A stretch of DNA of 64,000 bases from Gymnothorax reevesii. Taxonomy: Eukaryota > Chordata > Actinopteri > Anguilliformes > Muraenidae. Positions 11,204 to 24,270 of this stretch are shown piece by piece. Position 1 is the first letter of the stretch. Each line of letters starts with the position of its first letter. The DNA is taken from positions 70,953,367 through 71,017,366 of the forward strand of contig CM056580.1 of assembly GCA_029721435.1 (NCBI GenBank), written 5' to 3'. The notes below the pieces were generated by a model. That model had not been told where the DNA came from, searched no databases, and saw nothing but the letters and a program-made list of their open reading frames with translations. A program made the translations under genes and the position numbers.

Positions 11204-11665
11204 TCTGACATCAGGGCAATCAATATAGATACTATAATTTACGAGCTGATTCAGATAGTTACATTAAATAGTGGTTGCTGTAATTATTTATTGCATTGAA
11301 ATGTGCCTGACATTATGGAAACTTGCCTGTGAGGTTTCGGTGACGTGTGCGCACTGTATGCCGGTCAGCCAAATTACCACTGCACAGAAAGTAAACCGGG
11401 TTGGAGCTGGCAAGCTCTCTGCGCACATTCAGCAGATTCTTTATCCACGAAATTGTCACTGCATCATGATGAATATGTGACACCTCCCCCTACTACACCG
11501 CCACACCAATCTCGGCGCACATCCGTCTACCAAATTGTCAAAGTGGCGGCGCACGGTGTTGCATCACACAAAATTACTACTGCGCGGGCTGCACCGGACG
11601 AAATTACCACTGCGTGGGCTACGCTACGCTGCACCACCCTGCGCTGTGCCAAGAAATTAGAGCCC

Positions 11666-13689
11666 AATGCCTCATGCAGAGACTTATATTGTAATAAAAC
11701 TGATTGCACCCATGATATCTGCAAACCCACCAGTGTGGCATCAGACCCTTACTGACATGGCAATAGCAGCAAAATACTGGCATTTTCTCTATTTGAGAGG
11801 TCCTTTCAGTGACAGTTATAAATACTATTCTGACATGCCACCTGCCAGTATCGACAGTAATCCAATTTATCTTGTATGGCCTGAAAAAAATTGACATCCT
11901 CCCACCATTTTAGCCTTTGGCCAATGGCAATATCCCAAGCAGCGACAGATAGGAGATGCATTCAAAGCTATTAAAGGATCCAGAGTCCTAGAATGTGAAA
12001 AACATGCAGGATGGGATCTTGAGAGAATAAGAGAACTGCAAATAGATTTAATTTAAATCCTTGAATACAGATTGCAAATGGGGGCAAAATATTTGATTTC
12101 ACTCCAATTCACATTATATTTCAATGAGAGTCTGGTAGTTAATTTCTTTGGAACTTATTTGGAACTTCCTTTCACATCGATGTCACACTGATCCAAGGCC
12201 TGTTTGAAAATGTTTCAAATGCAACAACTGGCCTATCGCGACAGCAAGTTTGTATATCGCCCATTAAAACTGAGAAAATATAAAAGAACTTCTCAAAATG
12301 CATGAATATTTTGATTAAATCTACAAAGATGAGAAAAATAACAACAAATAATGGGAAATTCCACTTTTGTATACCTTATGTTTAAATTAGTATTTGAAAT
12401 GGCATCATCATTCTTGTGAAATGAGATGGCTGAAAGTTATTTTTGGAAGCTGCCGCAAAATACAGTCATCAAATTGGGAGAATTTTTTTAATGTTACTGA
12501 ATTACATTTAATTCCAATTACTACTGCTATCCTTCTCCTTAAATGACCCAAATGACCTTGAAAGATGCACAGCCACTGAAGTCTCTGATGTCTTTGAAAT
12601 TCAGCTTTGCTTTAGGAAGAGATAGCAATGAGATTTCTACTGAGATTAATCACAGATTCATTTGACAGGAGTTAAGACTTCTCTGAAGACCTAAGGGAAT
12701 ATTCTGTGATGAAAAAAAGTTAGGTTGTAAGTGCTTTGTTTCACTTAATACTATCTGTGGGGAACCAGATGAAAGAAACAAAAAATCTGAGTGTAGTTCG
12801 CATGTGCTTATGAGCTGCCTTCAATAAAAAAAAGAAACAAAAAAATAATAATCCTCCCCAGTTGTTCACATAACAGACGGAATCTTCTGTGTGGCAGAAC
12901 TGTCCTACAGCTCTCAATTAAAAATATTCAGAGCTCCTCATTTGTTGAGCCTTACAAACAGGCATTCTCAATATCCCTGATCCTTGTTCTCTTTCCTTGC
13001 TTAGACAACATTCACAACCCCCCAGAACAGCATGATCAAATCCCTGCCTGAACATACTAAAAGCAATGCTTATTAAAAGCCCTGCTTTAGTAGTCAAGTA
13101 CATGTCTGCAAGGCATAGTTGGCATTCATGTACACCCACTTGCCATGACATCACAATCCATTTTTAGAATTACTTACTTCAGTTGACTTAGGGGCCAAAG
13201 GGATGCGCCAGAAAATAAATGGCTCTTTTTTGTGTGTGTTTTTTTTTTCTTTGCAAAGCAGATATGGGCCCAAGTGATTTTGACATCACATAGCCTTGTT
13301 GCAGCGAGTTGAAGAGATTTGAGGCCAAGGTCCTCTCTCCCAGGGCAAACAGTGCTGCTGGAACGGAGAACTCACTGACACGTGACATTTACTCATGAGG
13401 CTCTGCCCTGTGGGTGAGGACACAACAGTTGGGAAAAGCAGCCTCTGTTCTAGGCTGTGGCAAAGCCACAATTCAAGCATCTAATTTGAGCCATGAGTTT
13501 ATGGAGTAAAATATTGTACAACCTTTCAACAATGTAAGGTTGCAGATATTTAGATTATATAAAGTACTCACTGTGACTGTATGATAAAAGCTGGAGTGAA
13601 AAAAATGTTGAACACAATGCTATCAAAATTAGAAAATGTAAAAAAAAAAAAAAAAAAACATTGAGTCTATTTTTCAATTGAATGTCATG
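11666..13689. other. Unassigned AT-rich DNA
   Basis: No exon, RNA gene or paired repeat ends seen. A run of A residues lies at 13641-13658. Short reading frames on both strands lack splice signals and similarity to anything I recognise. Confidence 0.4.
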
Positions 13690-14985
13690 AAATAGCATTT
13701 AAGAGAGTGACAGCACGAGAAAAATACGAATTTATTATATGTTGGGTTTTACGAAATGAACTAATCGCGAAAACCAGTAGAATGCAAAAGGAGGCTTTAT
13801 TTCTGAAGGGAGAAACCCCCCAACAGAGCTGGCAACAGTACAATGTCCGTAATCCAAAAATCAGAGTCCAATGGGCGAAATCCAGAGTCATACACAGGGC
13901 ACCAATCACAAAACCGTTGTCAGACAAAAAGAGGTCGAAAAACAAGAATTCAGCAAAAGTACAGGGAATAGGCAAAATTCTAGGGTGTCTATGGTGGTCC
14001 AGTCAGAAAGATAAATCACAATGACTCAAGGCGAAAACAAGCGTGGCACAGGAAACAAGGAAGAACGATCTGACAAGAAAGTGAACCAAACAGACATCTT
14101 ATATACACATCCGGTAGAGCACATGATCAGGGAGCACAGGTGCAATCAATGGTAACAATAATCAGGGAGTGACACATTAGGAATAAACTAATTACATGAA
14201 TTTGGCTGTAGCCAAAACGCCGACAGGGATCACAAGACAAATCTATGGACAGAACAACAGCTCCAGTCAAGGAGTACTAAAGAGTATAGATTAGAGAAAG
14301 GAAAGCACAAAGTATTTGTGGAGAACCACAGAAAATCGCAGCAGAGATGATAGGGAAAGGAAAGGAGGCGGAGACTAGAATAGGGCGAATGCTGAGAGTT
14401 TGTTAGTCAATCAGTAAGTGCAGCTATACAATCCCGAGTGCTGGTTAGTAAGTTAGTCCAAATATACAGGGTTAGTGTTGGTTAGTAATTAACAAAAACA
14501 ATAAACTATTAGTATGCGTTAGTAAGATAGTAAAGAGAGAGGAAGGAAGAACAAGAGATAATGAAAGAAGATTGAAACCCAGAAACCAATAAATCACCCG
14601 AACGAGTGGCACACTAGACAAGGGTTCGTGAGCAAAGATACACACATGACAAGACAGGGGAGACAAAGTGCAAAGCATGGAAACATGGCATGGGAAATGA
14701 ACAAGGCAATGAAAACAAAACATGGCATGGAGACTAAGAAACTAAAACATGAAAAATAATAAAACATGAATCTAATTACCAACACACAATACTCAATCCT
14801 AGAATGGTCAGACATAAGCAATGGTCAAGAATGCGCAGGTCAGTCAAAACATGGCACTAGGCCAGGCACAGAACTAAACATGGGCATGGCAAAAAACATG
14901 GAACATGGCATGGCAGAAACGGAATCACAACAATTATGTATTCAAAAATATCTGTTTTTTTTTTTAAACATGACATTGTGACAAC
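13690..14985. repeat. Probable interspersed repeat, ACATGGCA-rich
   Basis: The right part is built of loosely repeated ACATGGCATGG, AAACATG and GACAAGACA motifs. The left part resembles decayed retroelement flank commonly seen in fish. I could not pair terminal repeats or find a coding domain, so the class is open. Confidence 0.3.
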
Positions 14986-15048
14986 TCAGGAAATTAGTTA
15001 AAATTGCACTGATTGTCTCATTAATTAATAAATGACTATTTCTACCCA

Positions 15049-16617
15049 TTAAAGGGGACCTATTATGCTGATCCTTCTTTTAATACATATGAGTAATGTT
15101 ATAAAGTTGATTGTCCATACTCAACCTCTGAAAAGTTTCTATACATAAGATACAGGGGTTTTGCCGTAATCCGAGAATGTGATTGTGTGAACGTGATTTC
15201 CTCTCTGAACAGCTCCTCCCGAGATCTTCACGAGATCTGGGCAAAACCTGACATCAGGTTGTGCCGTCCAATTAATACAGACCAAGCCAGAGCCAACCAC
15301 GGCACTGGACCGGTCCACACCGGAACCTATTCTAGCAGGCACTAACAACAGCAAATCATACTATGCCTTATGCCATCTACACTTTTGGAAATACAAAAGA
15401 AGAACTGCAGATCATTTGAGGTGGATTTTTGTCAGCATCTCTCCCAAAGTTGCTTGTCCGTATACTTTTGGACGCAAAGAAAAGCACCTATTTCTCTTCC
15501 AAAAGACAATGACACCAGAAATCAGTGAGTAGTGTTTTTTTGTCTGCTGGCAGCAAAAAGCCACGGCCAAAGGGAACGTTAGCTGCTTGTGCACAGCATT
15601 TCACCAAAGACAGCTTTGTTAATAAAGGATAATTTGACAGAGGATAAGCGTTTCAGCTGCTTCTCAAATCTGAAGCAGCTGCATCCATCAAGCGCTCGGA
15701 GCCACAAGCTGTAAGTAACGATATAACTGCAAATAATGTAAGTGAAGCTAATTGGTGGCTAGCACGACCACTAACGATAGTTAGCACTAACAACTGGCCT
15801 CAAGCGCAGGCCTTCTAAAATATCTGAAGATAAATCCTAGATTGGTCGCGACTGTCCGTGACTCACAGACAAAGAAGCTGCAAGTTGCTTTTACTGCATA
15901 AGCCAACCTGACGTGATAGTCAGTTGATTGTGGCTGTAGCACTGCGGCTAATGTAGCCAAGTTACCGTTGCTAATATTTGTGTCCTAAATATGCAAGAGT
16001 GATATCAGGGGAAATTCTACAGAAGGTGTGTGAACATATACCTCATTTGATGCTAACTTTTTATACTTGTTTGTCATTTGGATGCTTAATACAACTGTCC
16101 ACAGTAACGGAACTTGCTGTCTGTAAAACCTGTTTTGCAAAGGTTTGTCTCTGTGGTTGTTACGACCCCTCAGTCACGAGCCACTGCATGTTAGTTTGCG
16201 TGCCGTGCTAAATAACAATTCTCCTGGTTAACTTACATGCAACAATTCTGATCGGTATGCTTGTGTTATTTCGGTAAGCATCAATGTGGCAGTTTCATCA
16301 TAACGTTGCCCAGCTGTAGCCACTACAGTCGAAACTAACCGAAGAGGTTGCTGTTTGTGTCTGCAAAGTTGGGCTGAAAAGGCTTTAGTTAGACCAGATG
16401 TAGGTTTTGCAGAGCTTGGGATATGTGTTTGGGTTTGTTTACAGCTGCTTGTGATCGCTTCACTTATCCATGACTGGGATCAGCCGGATACTTCACAAAT
16501 GTCTGGGCAAGCTCTCTGGTGCTACCGTGAAAGCAATGCAAAACGCAGAGGCTCCACCGTGTCTGGTATAGCAAACGATTTCTCTGCACTACCGTGACAT
16601 AATTTCATCCCCCTTTA
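15049..16617. mobile_element. Probable hAT-like non-autonomous element with AAAGGGGACC end
   Basis: It opens with TTAAAGGGGACCTATTATG, a terminus I know as widespread in fish genomes. Near 16595-16617 is a degenerate inverted match (CATAATTTCATCCCCCTTTA). The interior has no recognisable transposase. No 8-bp duplication could be read, so the right border is approximate. Confidence 0.5.
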
Positions 16618-16809
16618 GAAGTTGTTGTGGCTAATAAAAAGCCGAAAAAGGCGGAGATTAAATTGGAAATTCTTTCCTGTAGAAGTGACCGATTCGCTGG
16701 CTCCACATAAGCAAGTTGTCCGCGCTAATGGAACTTACAGTCTGTAAAACCTGTATTATACTCATAACATAACCAGAGCTCTCTCTAGCTGTCGCGTACT
16801 ATCCATAAA

Positions 16810-17310
16810 GCTGCTTTCACATCGAATGTGAAACAAATTTTTCGCGGGACGGATTACATTCAAAGTCAATGCAAAGACGCGAATACACGCATTATGGGCG
16901 CGTTAAGCAGCTTTCAAATTGGACACGAACCTGATTTTTCGCGTAACTGATTACATTCAAAGTCAATGCAAAGATGCAAATACACGCGTTATGGGCATGT
17001 CAAGCCGCTTTCACGCCGGACGTGAAAGAAATTTTTTGTGCGACAGGTTACATTCAAAGTCAATGCAAAGACGCAAATACACGTGTTATGGGCGCGTTAA
17101 GTGCCTTCACACCAGACGCAAAACTAATTTTTTGCGCGACAGATTACATTCAAAGTCAATGCAAAGACGCAAATACACTAGTTATGGGCGCGTTAAGCGG
17201 CTTTCACACCAGACGGGAAACTAATTTTTCTCAATGCATTGACTTTGAATGTAATCTGGCATGCAAAAAATTTTTTTCATGTCCGGTGTGATAGCGGCTT
17301 ATCGCGCCCA
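16810..17310. repeat. 97-bp tandem array ending in an inverted unit
   Basis: Units start at 16810, 16907, 17004, 17101 and 17197, i.e. 97, 97, 97 and 96 bp apart. Each carries GCTTTCACACCGGACG, then TTTTTCGCGCGACAG, then ATTACATTCAAAGTCAATGC, then AAAGACGCGAATACACG. The fifth unit is joined to an inverted copy (GCATTGACTTTGAATGTAAT, about 17235-17254), making a hairpin at the right end. Reading frames here come from the repeat. Confidence 0.85.
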
Positions 17311-18254
17311 TTTTGAGCGAGCAAACGCTGGTCATTCCAACGTGATGAGTAAACCATTACCTTGGGCAATTTCCGAAAAGGCCATTTAGCCTGGAGCTTT
17401 CACCCATTAGTCATATATCAACGCAGATGCTATTGTTACTCCATGCTAACGACGCAGCACAGTTATGCACACGAACCAGCAGGTGCTTATAATATACACC
17501 GAAGCAGTCCATAAGCTGTTGGTCCACTTTTTACTGCTCCTCACCGTCCATTTTTCCCTCTAAACTCAGACCCACCGGATTTCTATGGTCTCCAGTCTAC
17601 ACTTGGGTATGTTGACCCGTTCTACAAATGTGTCTATATGGGGTGGATTCTAGCTTTCCCTCAATCCTAGCTATAGAGTACAAACACTGGTGTACTCACC
17701 ATAGTAGCCGTAGGTAGACGGCAAATTCAAGCTTGAGCTGCCAGACTTTAGCACTGCGTCCACCACTCTCGCTGTTGCATTTATTAGTTCAAGTTCATGT
17801 CATTTAGTCTACATGTAGCTACAGCATTTGATTGCAGAATTTCGATTCCTATTTTTAAAAAATTTGAAAACCATGCAGTATGATTTTTGATTATGTAAAT
17901 ACATGTAATCTTCGCTAAGTAAAGCTATGAATGTTGTTGCTCAGAAGGAAACAACAAAAATAACAAGGAAAAAAATCATAAATATGTGAATTTTACTGAT
18001 GATTTGGGTAGCTTAGCCCATGTCATGAATACCAAAAATTGAAATAGGAAGTAAACAGCACCATGTGACAGGAAGGAAACACGTTAACCAAAAGGTTATT
18101 CAAGGTTGTTTCTGAAGAATTGACTAACTGCATACCATTTGCTTGTAAATTCTCAATCTTCGTTGTCTAGAAAGTATTTGCTGAAGGAAAAAGAGATGGA
18201 GAGATTTTGGTGACTTTAGCAGCCAGCTGGCATAAATGATTCAAGTGTCTCCTA
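17311..18254. other. Unassigned DNA
   Basis: I see no gene, repeat unit or paired ends in this stretch. Confidence 0.4.
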
Positions 18255-18890
18255 TTAAGGGATCTTCAGAGTAAAGTGTAGAAATAGCCATAATAATGCA
18301 AAAAATAAGAAATAAACATACTCAACATGATTTTAACCTCATAAAATGTAGTATTTTGATAAAAATTTACAAGGTTGCTATGGAAATGGCACTTTAATGA
18401 CAAAATCTGAAAATATTTTGCGGCACTGATGTTTCGATAACCCATGGTCAGATTTTACTCAAATTAGTCTCATATGAAAGTTTTAAGATAGTTCTGTGAA
18501 ATGACATAGGACTTTTTTGTTTGGAACATTTATGAATATTGAATGAGCTCAGTTATGTAACCATAATGAAAATCGCTATCATCATTTTCAAAATTAACCC
18601 CCAAGGGATGCACCTATCTAGAAAATCCTGTCATTTCATAGATCTCCAACAGATACAACTTCAGTTCAAATTTCAAGTCAATCCGATGAATATTAATGAC
18701 TTTATGAATGCCACAAGGTTGAAAATCAGTCAAAATTGTGATTTTCAGTAATTTGCATTTAAAGTCACAAGTAACGATTGAGGCAGAGGAAAAACGTAGA
18801 TTCAGTGTTTACTGGCATCTCACTGCATTCCTTTATTTATTTTACGTGAAAATCAAAAATATTGAAATTTTTACCCTGAAGACCCCTTAA
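18255..18890. mobile_element. TTAA-flanked miniature element
   Basis: The left end is TTAAGGGATCTTCAGAGTAAA; the right end, reverse complemented, is TTAAGGGGTCTTCAGGGTAAA. The TTAA at each outer edge would be the target duplication of a piggyBac-type transposase. No protein is encoded. The superfamily assignment rests only on the TTAA. Confidence 0.6.
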
Positions 18891-19658
18891 TCTGGGGAGC
18901 GTTTCCAAAAATCACAGATGCTTACTTACAGAGTTGGAACCATTGATTGGGAATGGACAAACTATGTAAACTACACTTTTGGGAAGCGCAACCCTGGTTA
19001 ATTTATAGTATTTTTAGCAAGACTCATCTGACACCATAGGTTAATTGTTGTGGGAGTTGGAGTCCCTGAATGATTCTAGTGTTCTATTACTGTGCAATGT
19101 AATGCCGCCGCTCAAATATCGCGACCTTACGTACTTGTCGCCAACAGTCAGCCTTAAAAGAGATCTGTTTAGATTGCAAATGCCATTGCCAATGCTCAGT
19201 TATTTTCAGTAGTGACCAGCAGGAAGTTTTTCCCAATAAATGGAATAATACGGAACTTATATGAAAAATTAAATGTGCTTTTCACTTTGAAGGCACTTCT
19301 TTACGTTGATATGCAGCTCAGAATCACCAGTCCTCGGCACAAACCTTAATTGGCTATAACTCACTTCATTCCATTCTATGTGCAAGAAGGCAGCAATTGC
19401 TGTTTGCCTGCAAGGAGCATTAGCTGCTTTTAGTTACAGGATGTGTGGTAAATAACAACAGCTTGATTTTTCTCCCGACCGCAATTCCAGCATTTGTAAA
19501 GTATGCAAGACCTGGAGCCATTTATACCAATTGTTTCAATTAGCTAAACAGCATCAGTCATGAAAAGCGTTCAGGGGCGAGAGGGTAATCCAGAAAGACT
19601 CTGGAACAGTCAAGTTGCTACAAAAGACATATAACACTCTTACAGCTAGGTGCTAAGG
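18891..19658. other. Unassigned DNA
   Basis: Nothing recognisable apart from AT-rich sequence with short reading frames. Confidence 0.4.
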
Positions 19659-20179
19659 TACATTACCAGTCAAAAATTTTTGCACACCCCAACATTTTCT
19701 GAAATTGTTGGAATTTTTATACTTTGTTCTTCTGTAAGAGTCTCAAATTGGTTGTACAACAGAAAGGTAGGAAAATGGAAACCCAATGTATAAACCATGT
19801 ACTTAACGAAACAAATGAAGAAAAACCAGTATCAGTCATTTCGTCAATATGTAAGCAGATCAGTAGCAATGGTCTAATACAATGCTTCTCGAACCTCATG
19901 GAATACCACCTGTCCTGCATGTTTTAGATCTCTCCCTACTCATTATCAAGCAGCTTCAGGGGTTGATAGCCAGCTCATTCAAATCACCTGAGCTGAATTT
20001 CTCGTGTATTTTTCTTGTAAATGTATAATTTGTAAAAAAAAAAAAAAAAAAAGGTATTGGGTTCTTGTGATTTCTTTGTAGTAAACAGACATGACATAAC
20101 ATAAAAAAATATTGAAAAATACATACATAAAGACTTGAAAAGATCTTAGAGTGTGCAGAAACTTTTGACTGGTAATGTA
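19659..20179. mobile_element. Tc1/mariner-type miniature element with TA duplication
   Basis: The ends CATTACCAGTCAAAAATTTT and AAACTTTTGACTGGTAATG are inverted matches flanked by TA on both sides (19659-19660 and 20178-20179). A different fish repeat seems to interrupt it around 19888-19985, where CTCGAACCTCATGGAATACC and CTGTCCTGCATGTTTTAGAT occur, motifs of a common hAT miniature family. An A run lies at 20035-20052. Confidence 0.65.
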
Positions 20180-20975
20180 CATCGCAATGCACTTAGACCC
20201 TAGCTGTTAACAATGATGTAGCAAAGTGCCTAGCTTTATGAGTGAAGTTCTTTCAACGTCATTTTAATTCAAACATTGACTGACCAGGTGTCTGTGTGAG
20301 CATCTGCCCTTTACACAGGCAGTGTGACACAACAAGCACTGTCTACCACCATCTCCAGAGGAATATCATCTATTCCCTGTCCCACAGCCACTAGTACAAG
20401 CAACTGCCTGCTGTGAGAGTACATTAGCCATCATTTGAGTAAGGGATTTGTTTCATTAATCAGTGTAGCTCAGAATCACTAATCGTTTGATGATCTGAAT
20501 AGCTTACCCTCTTGATAGTTCTCTCTTTTAGGATAACCTGGTGACTGCTACTGCTAAACTCTGGGTTTCACTGCACAATCCCAGCAGCCTAGGATTGTAT
20601 CCTGCCAGTCGCATTGCAAGCCAGTAGCCGCAGCCGAACAAAATGGTGCATAATTAGTAGCAGATTTACCGCAGGGAATGGGCTCCTCTTTGTGCATTTA
20701 ACCTTGAACTTTCTGAAAGTGCAACAACTGCTCAGCTCGTGGGATGCACGGCTGAGAGGAAGAGCGGATTCTTTTTTCTGTCAGGATAAAATGGTCCACA
20801 AAATAACTAGACCACAAAATCCTAAATGAAATCTAGCATCTGTCAAAGTAATGCGTGACTTAAATCAAACTTAATGTTTCTGTTCTTTCTTCCTTGGACA
20901 GAATAAAGACTCAATCAATCGAGCATAATTATTGTTATTTGTATTTATTTACTGGCTGATAAGGAAGCAACATTT
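20180..20975. other. Unassigned DNA
   Basis: No exon or repeat recognised. Confidence 0.4.
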
Positions 20976-21443
20976 GTTGGGTTTCCATCCACCTGTTTTA
21001 ATTCGCATTTTCAATTTACGCATTAAAAACCCAAATGGAAACATTGAAAATTCAAAAAAATATCGCAAAAAAAGTTTTTACGCTTGGGGGAGGAGGAAAA
21101 GTTGGTGTATCAATAAAAGAAAACGCGAAGAAGTGCTCTGGAAGCAGATGTAGCGAATAAACGGTGACGCTCATAATCACGTGACTTCTGCTTCACTGTA
21201 CCAAGGATGTTATAGGTCCATGCACTGTACGGATGAAAAATGTCACCATGTTGCACTCTCTTCTGCAGTGGTATACTGTCACACAGCTGAAGAGTTAGTG
21301 CCACCTATTGCTTATCTTGATGAACCAACTCCAAATATTCGCATAATGGTTGTGGATGGAAACGTGCATAAATTTGCATTTTGTTTTGCCAAATTTCCGA
21401 AATTTCACTTATAATTTGCAATATAGTTGGATAGAAACCCAAC
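20976..21443. mobile_element. Miniature inverted-repeat element with GTTGGGTTTCCATCCA ends
   Basis: The left end GTTGGGTTTCCATCCA and the right end TGGATAGAAACCCAAC are inverted matches. The interior repeats TTCGCATTTTC and AATTTGCAT motifs near both ends. No coding sequence. I could not define a target duplication. Confidence 0.6.
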
Positions 21444-22029
21444 TACTGACAGTTCAGCTGGCAGAGGGTGGAGCAGAAAGGAACAATAACTGGCACCACA
21501 TATTTCAGAAGACAATGAGTTAATATGTAACAACTGTACTGTGGTGCTAAAGCAATGACATGGCCCAACAATTGACATCACTAATGATTTTTTGTTGAGA
21601 ACACACACTCAAAAAATATGAAGAGCACTGTAGGAATTGGTAAGCGTCTCACATTTGCTTTGATGGATGAAACGTTGCAATAGAAAGCCATCTCTGGACC
21701 TCAAGGAAAGCTTGTTTTGTCATTTGACTTGAAGCAAGACAAAAATGTTTCATTTTCAAATGTTTCACATTTCAATGCTTGTAATTATGGAAATTTATGT
21801 TCAGGTAAGCAATTTTATGTATGAATGGTTGAGCAAAAATAGCAGTGGTACAATAGTTCTGAAAATATAGAAAAAAAGCTGAGGAATAGATCATGCACAA
21901 CTAATACACATCGCAAAATCTAAGAGTAGTCCTGCAAAGCAGATTGCAGGTTTCCCAGAAACAAGGACTTAGAAGCTGTCACAGCAGGACAGCATCGTTT
22001 TTATGGAGAGGAAATAAAGGTGGCAATTA

Positions 22030-22450
22030 CGTGACAGCGTGCAGCAGGGGCAGTACTTTATTTCAGGAAGTTTCATCCTGTCTGCACCTGTCAGCACAGT
22101 GGTCTGCCTGTGCCTGCGCCCGTCAGATCAAATTGGCCCTAATCGGCAGCACAACCCATCTGACCTGACGCCGTCAAACGCCCAGACGGCTGGAAAATCA
22201 GGATGCTCTCACTGCTCACCTGTTAGCTAACACAGGGCCAAATGAGGACGGGGCTCCTTGACTAAATGGTGCTTATTTATGAATACATGAGACAGCAGTT
22301 CCAAGAGCAGACCGAGTGCACTTTGATGGAGGAAGTGAACAGCCTTTAGATGGCCGACAAAAATTAATGACGGCCTAATCCTAGCAGCTAATAAATTATA
22401 AATTAAATTATTGCAATTAAAATTATTCAGTAAGGCATAGATGTTTCCAA
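22030..22450. promoter_or_regulatory. Candidate conserved non-coding element (enhancer-like)
   Basis: This stretch has no repeat signature and contrasts with its neighbours. It packs homeodomain-type sites (ATTAATGA, TAATCC, several TAAATTA and AATTAAAAT) next to GC-containing blocks and an ACTTTGATGG TCF/LEF-like site. Intergenic regions beside neuronal receptor genes often hold such elements. No cross-species comparison was possible, so this is a guess from composition. The part 21444-22029 shows nothing. Confidence 0.25.
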
Positions 22451-22499
22451 GAATCATGAAATGAGAGGTTTTTAATACTGAAAAATGTAACATAAAGAA

Positions 22500-24270
22500 G
22501 TATGAATTGTTAAAACCTAAATTATATCAATATTTGGTGTCACTACCCTTTACCTAAAAATTTGGTACATTTTCCGGAAGTTCAATAGTTTTTGAAGATG
22601 ATTGGCTTTTAACTTGTTTCAACCATATTGGAGAACCTGCTGTAGGCCGTCTGCTGACTAACGTCTCACTGCCTCTGCCTCTTCAAGTAATCCTGGACAG
22701 CATTGATGATTTTGAGATTAGGGCCCTGACAAGGCTGTGTAAACTATATCAGTTGTCTTTAGAGACATGCAAACATTATTTGTAAAATTATTTTTTTCAT
22801 TTAATATTTGACATTTCAAATCTATATCTTCATCAACACTGATGTGGACAACAAAAAGTAAATAAAGTAGTGTGCATTGATGATTATACACTGAACAAAA
22901 TGAATATAAATCAGAAACAAAGTACTAATCAAGGATTAATTTCAGGGTATATCGGATCATATACTGTAGATGAAAATAATTAAAGAGATAATATATAGAA
23001 AAACAAGAACAATGATGTCTTTTTGAGAGAAAAAGTCAATGGTGGTGTGGCCGCCCTTTGCTTTTATTCAGCATTTAATCTTTCAGGCATAGTATTCACA
23101 TATTTTTTTATTTTCTCATCTGGTAAACCATTTCATATGCTTAAAAGTGCATTCCAAAACAATTACTTAACTGTCTGCAGCAGATTTGCTAAATTAGATT
23201 AAGGTCTGGACTTTTTGCCAAATTATAACTTTAATGTCTCCAGATGTTTCTTTCCCACTGAGATAATTCACGTCTAAAATAAAATCCCTGACCAATCAGT
23301 CTCTTTCTGGCAATGCATGCCTAACAAGAATGCTGTGATACTTTTTTTGATCCATGATTCCATAGATTTTTATGAGATCATTGGCTCCTTTCAAGTGGAC
23401 TGAACCCTGAACCATAATACTACCACCTCCATGTTTTACTGAAGGGGTTGAACAGTCATTTTTGAAAAGTTCTCCAACTCTACAGCATACAAGTTTTGAT
23501 AAAAAAGGCTTGTTCCAAGTCCATTAGTGTCCATTGCTTGTATTTTTTGGCAAATTCAAGCTTTCTATTTTTTTTTTTTTTTCTGATGTTGCCAGCTCTT
23601 TGCAACATGACCAATCAGACAAAAATTTCTCACAGATGTCTGAAAATAATAGATCCTAATACTTTCTTCACATCAGGCATATAATATCACTTCGGAGTTG
23701 TCATGCTGTCAACTGCCAATTTTTTTTGACTTGTTATGCAAAGATAATGAACATCAGAGGCACTTACCTTCTGCACCTCTATTGCCACTAGTCTTCGGGG
23801 AACTGGTCTCTTTGAAACGCTTGATGCTGTTTCTTACAGTGTCGTGGAAGCATTTAATGTTTTCAGCATCATGTAGTGCTATAATGCGGCGACGAACAAT
23901 CTCAGAGAGCTCCTTCCATCATGCCATCGTGTTTAACGCTGTGATACTGCTCAAAGTTCATGTCAACTTATGTCCTGGAACAACTAATTATCAGAGGTGG
24001 TTTGGCAGAGTAATGTTGCCGCAAACCAGTTTAACCAAATTTTTTAGCATCAATAATGATGAAATCAGCCTTCAAGCATGCACTCAGGCTATGCAAGAGT
24101 CAAAAAAATTATAATTTGCGACACCTTTCAACAGTTCTAAAAAAATGGATGTTTTGTTTTGGTTTATCACCCAGATTTTCACCTCAATATACTTCTGAAA
24201 TACTTCACCACTGTACCTAAGATAAAATTCAAATAAGAAAATCGAGGGAGCTTAAAACTTCTGAACAGCT
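22500..24270 (-). pseudogene. Decayed Tc1-family transposon DNA, minus strand
   Basis: Read on the minus strand, 23010-23560 gives broken but recognisable Tc1 transposase pieces. KHGGGSIMVQGSVHLKGAND matches the KHGGGSVMVWG block, and IMDQKKYHSILVRHALP matches the region just before the second catalytic Asp. Frameshifts and stops separate the pieces. A second fragment, 22520-22750, resembles the C-terminal coding part of another fish Tc1 family (TTTGGTGTCACTACCCTTTACC in reverse). At the right edge, TCGAGGGAGCTTAAAACTTC may be the terminal region. At least two old copies are probably joined. Non-functional. Confidence 0.6.

Larger units (their letters stand above)
10245..11665. mobile_element. 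Non-autonomous DNA transposon with GGGCTCTAATTT ends
   Basis: The left end GGGCTCTAAATTCAT and the right end (reverse complement GGGCTCTAATTTCTTGG) match. The similarity continues inward into GTGCAG and GGCACAG motifs. Towards the right end, ATTACCACTGC repeats with GCGCGGGCTGC spacers at about 11380, 11570 and 11600, like transposase-binding subterminal repeats. No transposase is encoded. No convincing target duplication was read, so the superfamily is open. Confidence 0.6.

Noticed and set aside
13690..14985. Full LTR retrotransposon
   Set aside because: No paired LTRs, primer-binding site or protease/polymerase domain could be found.
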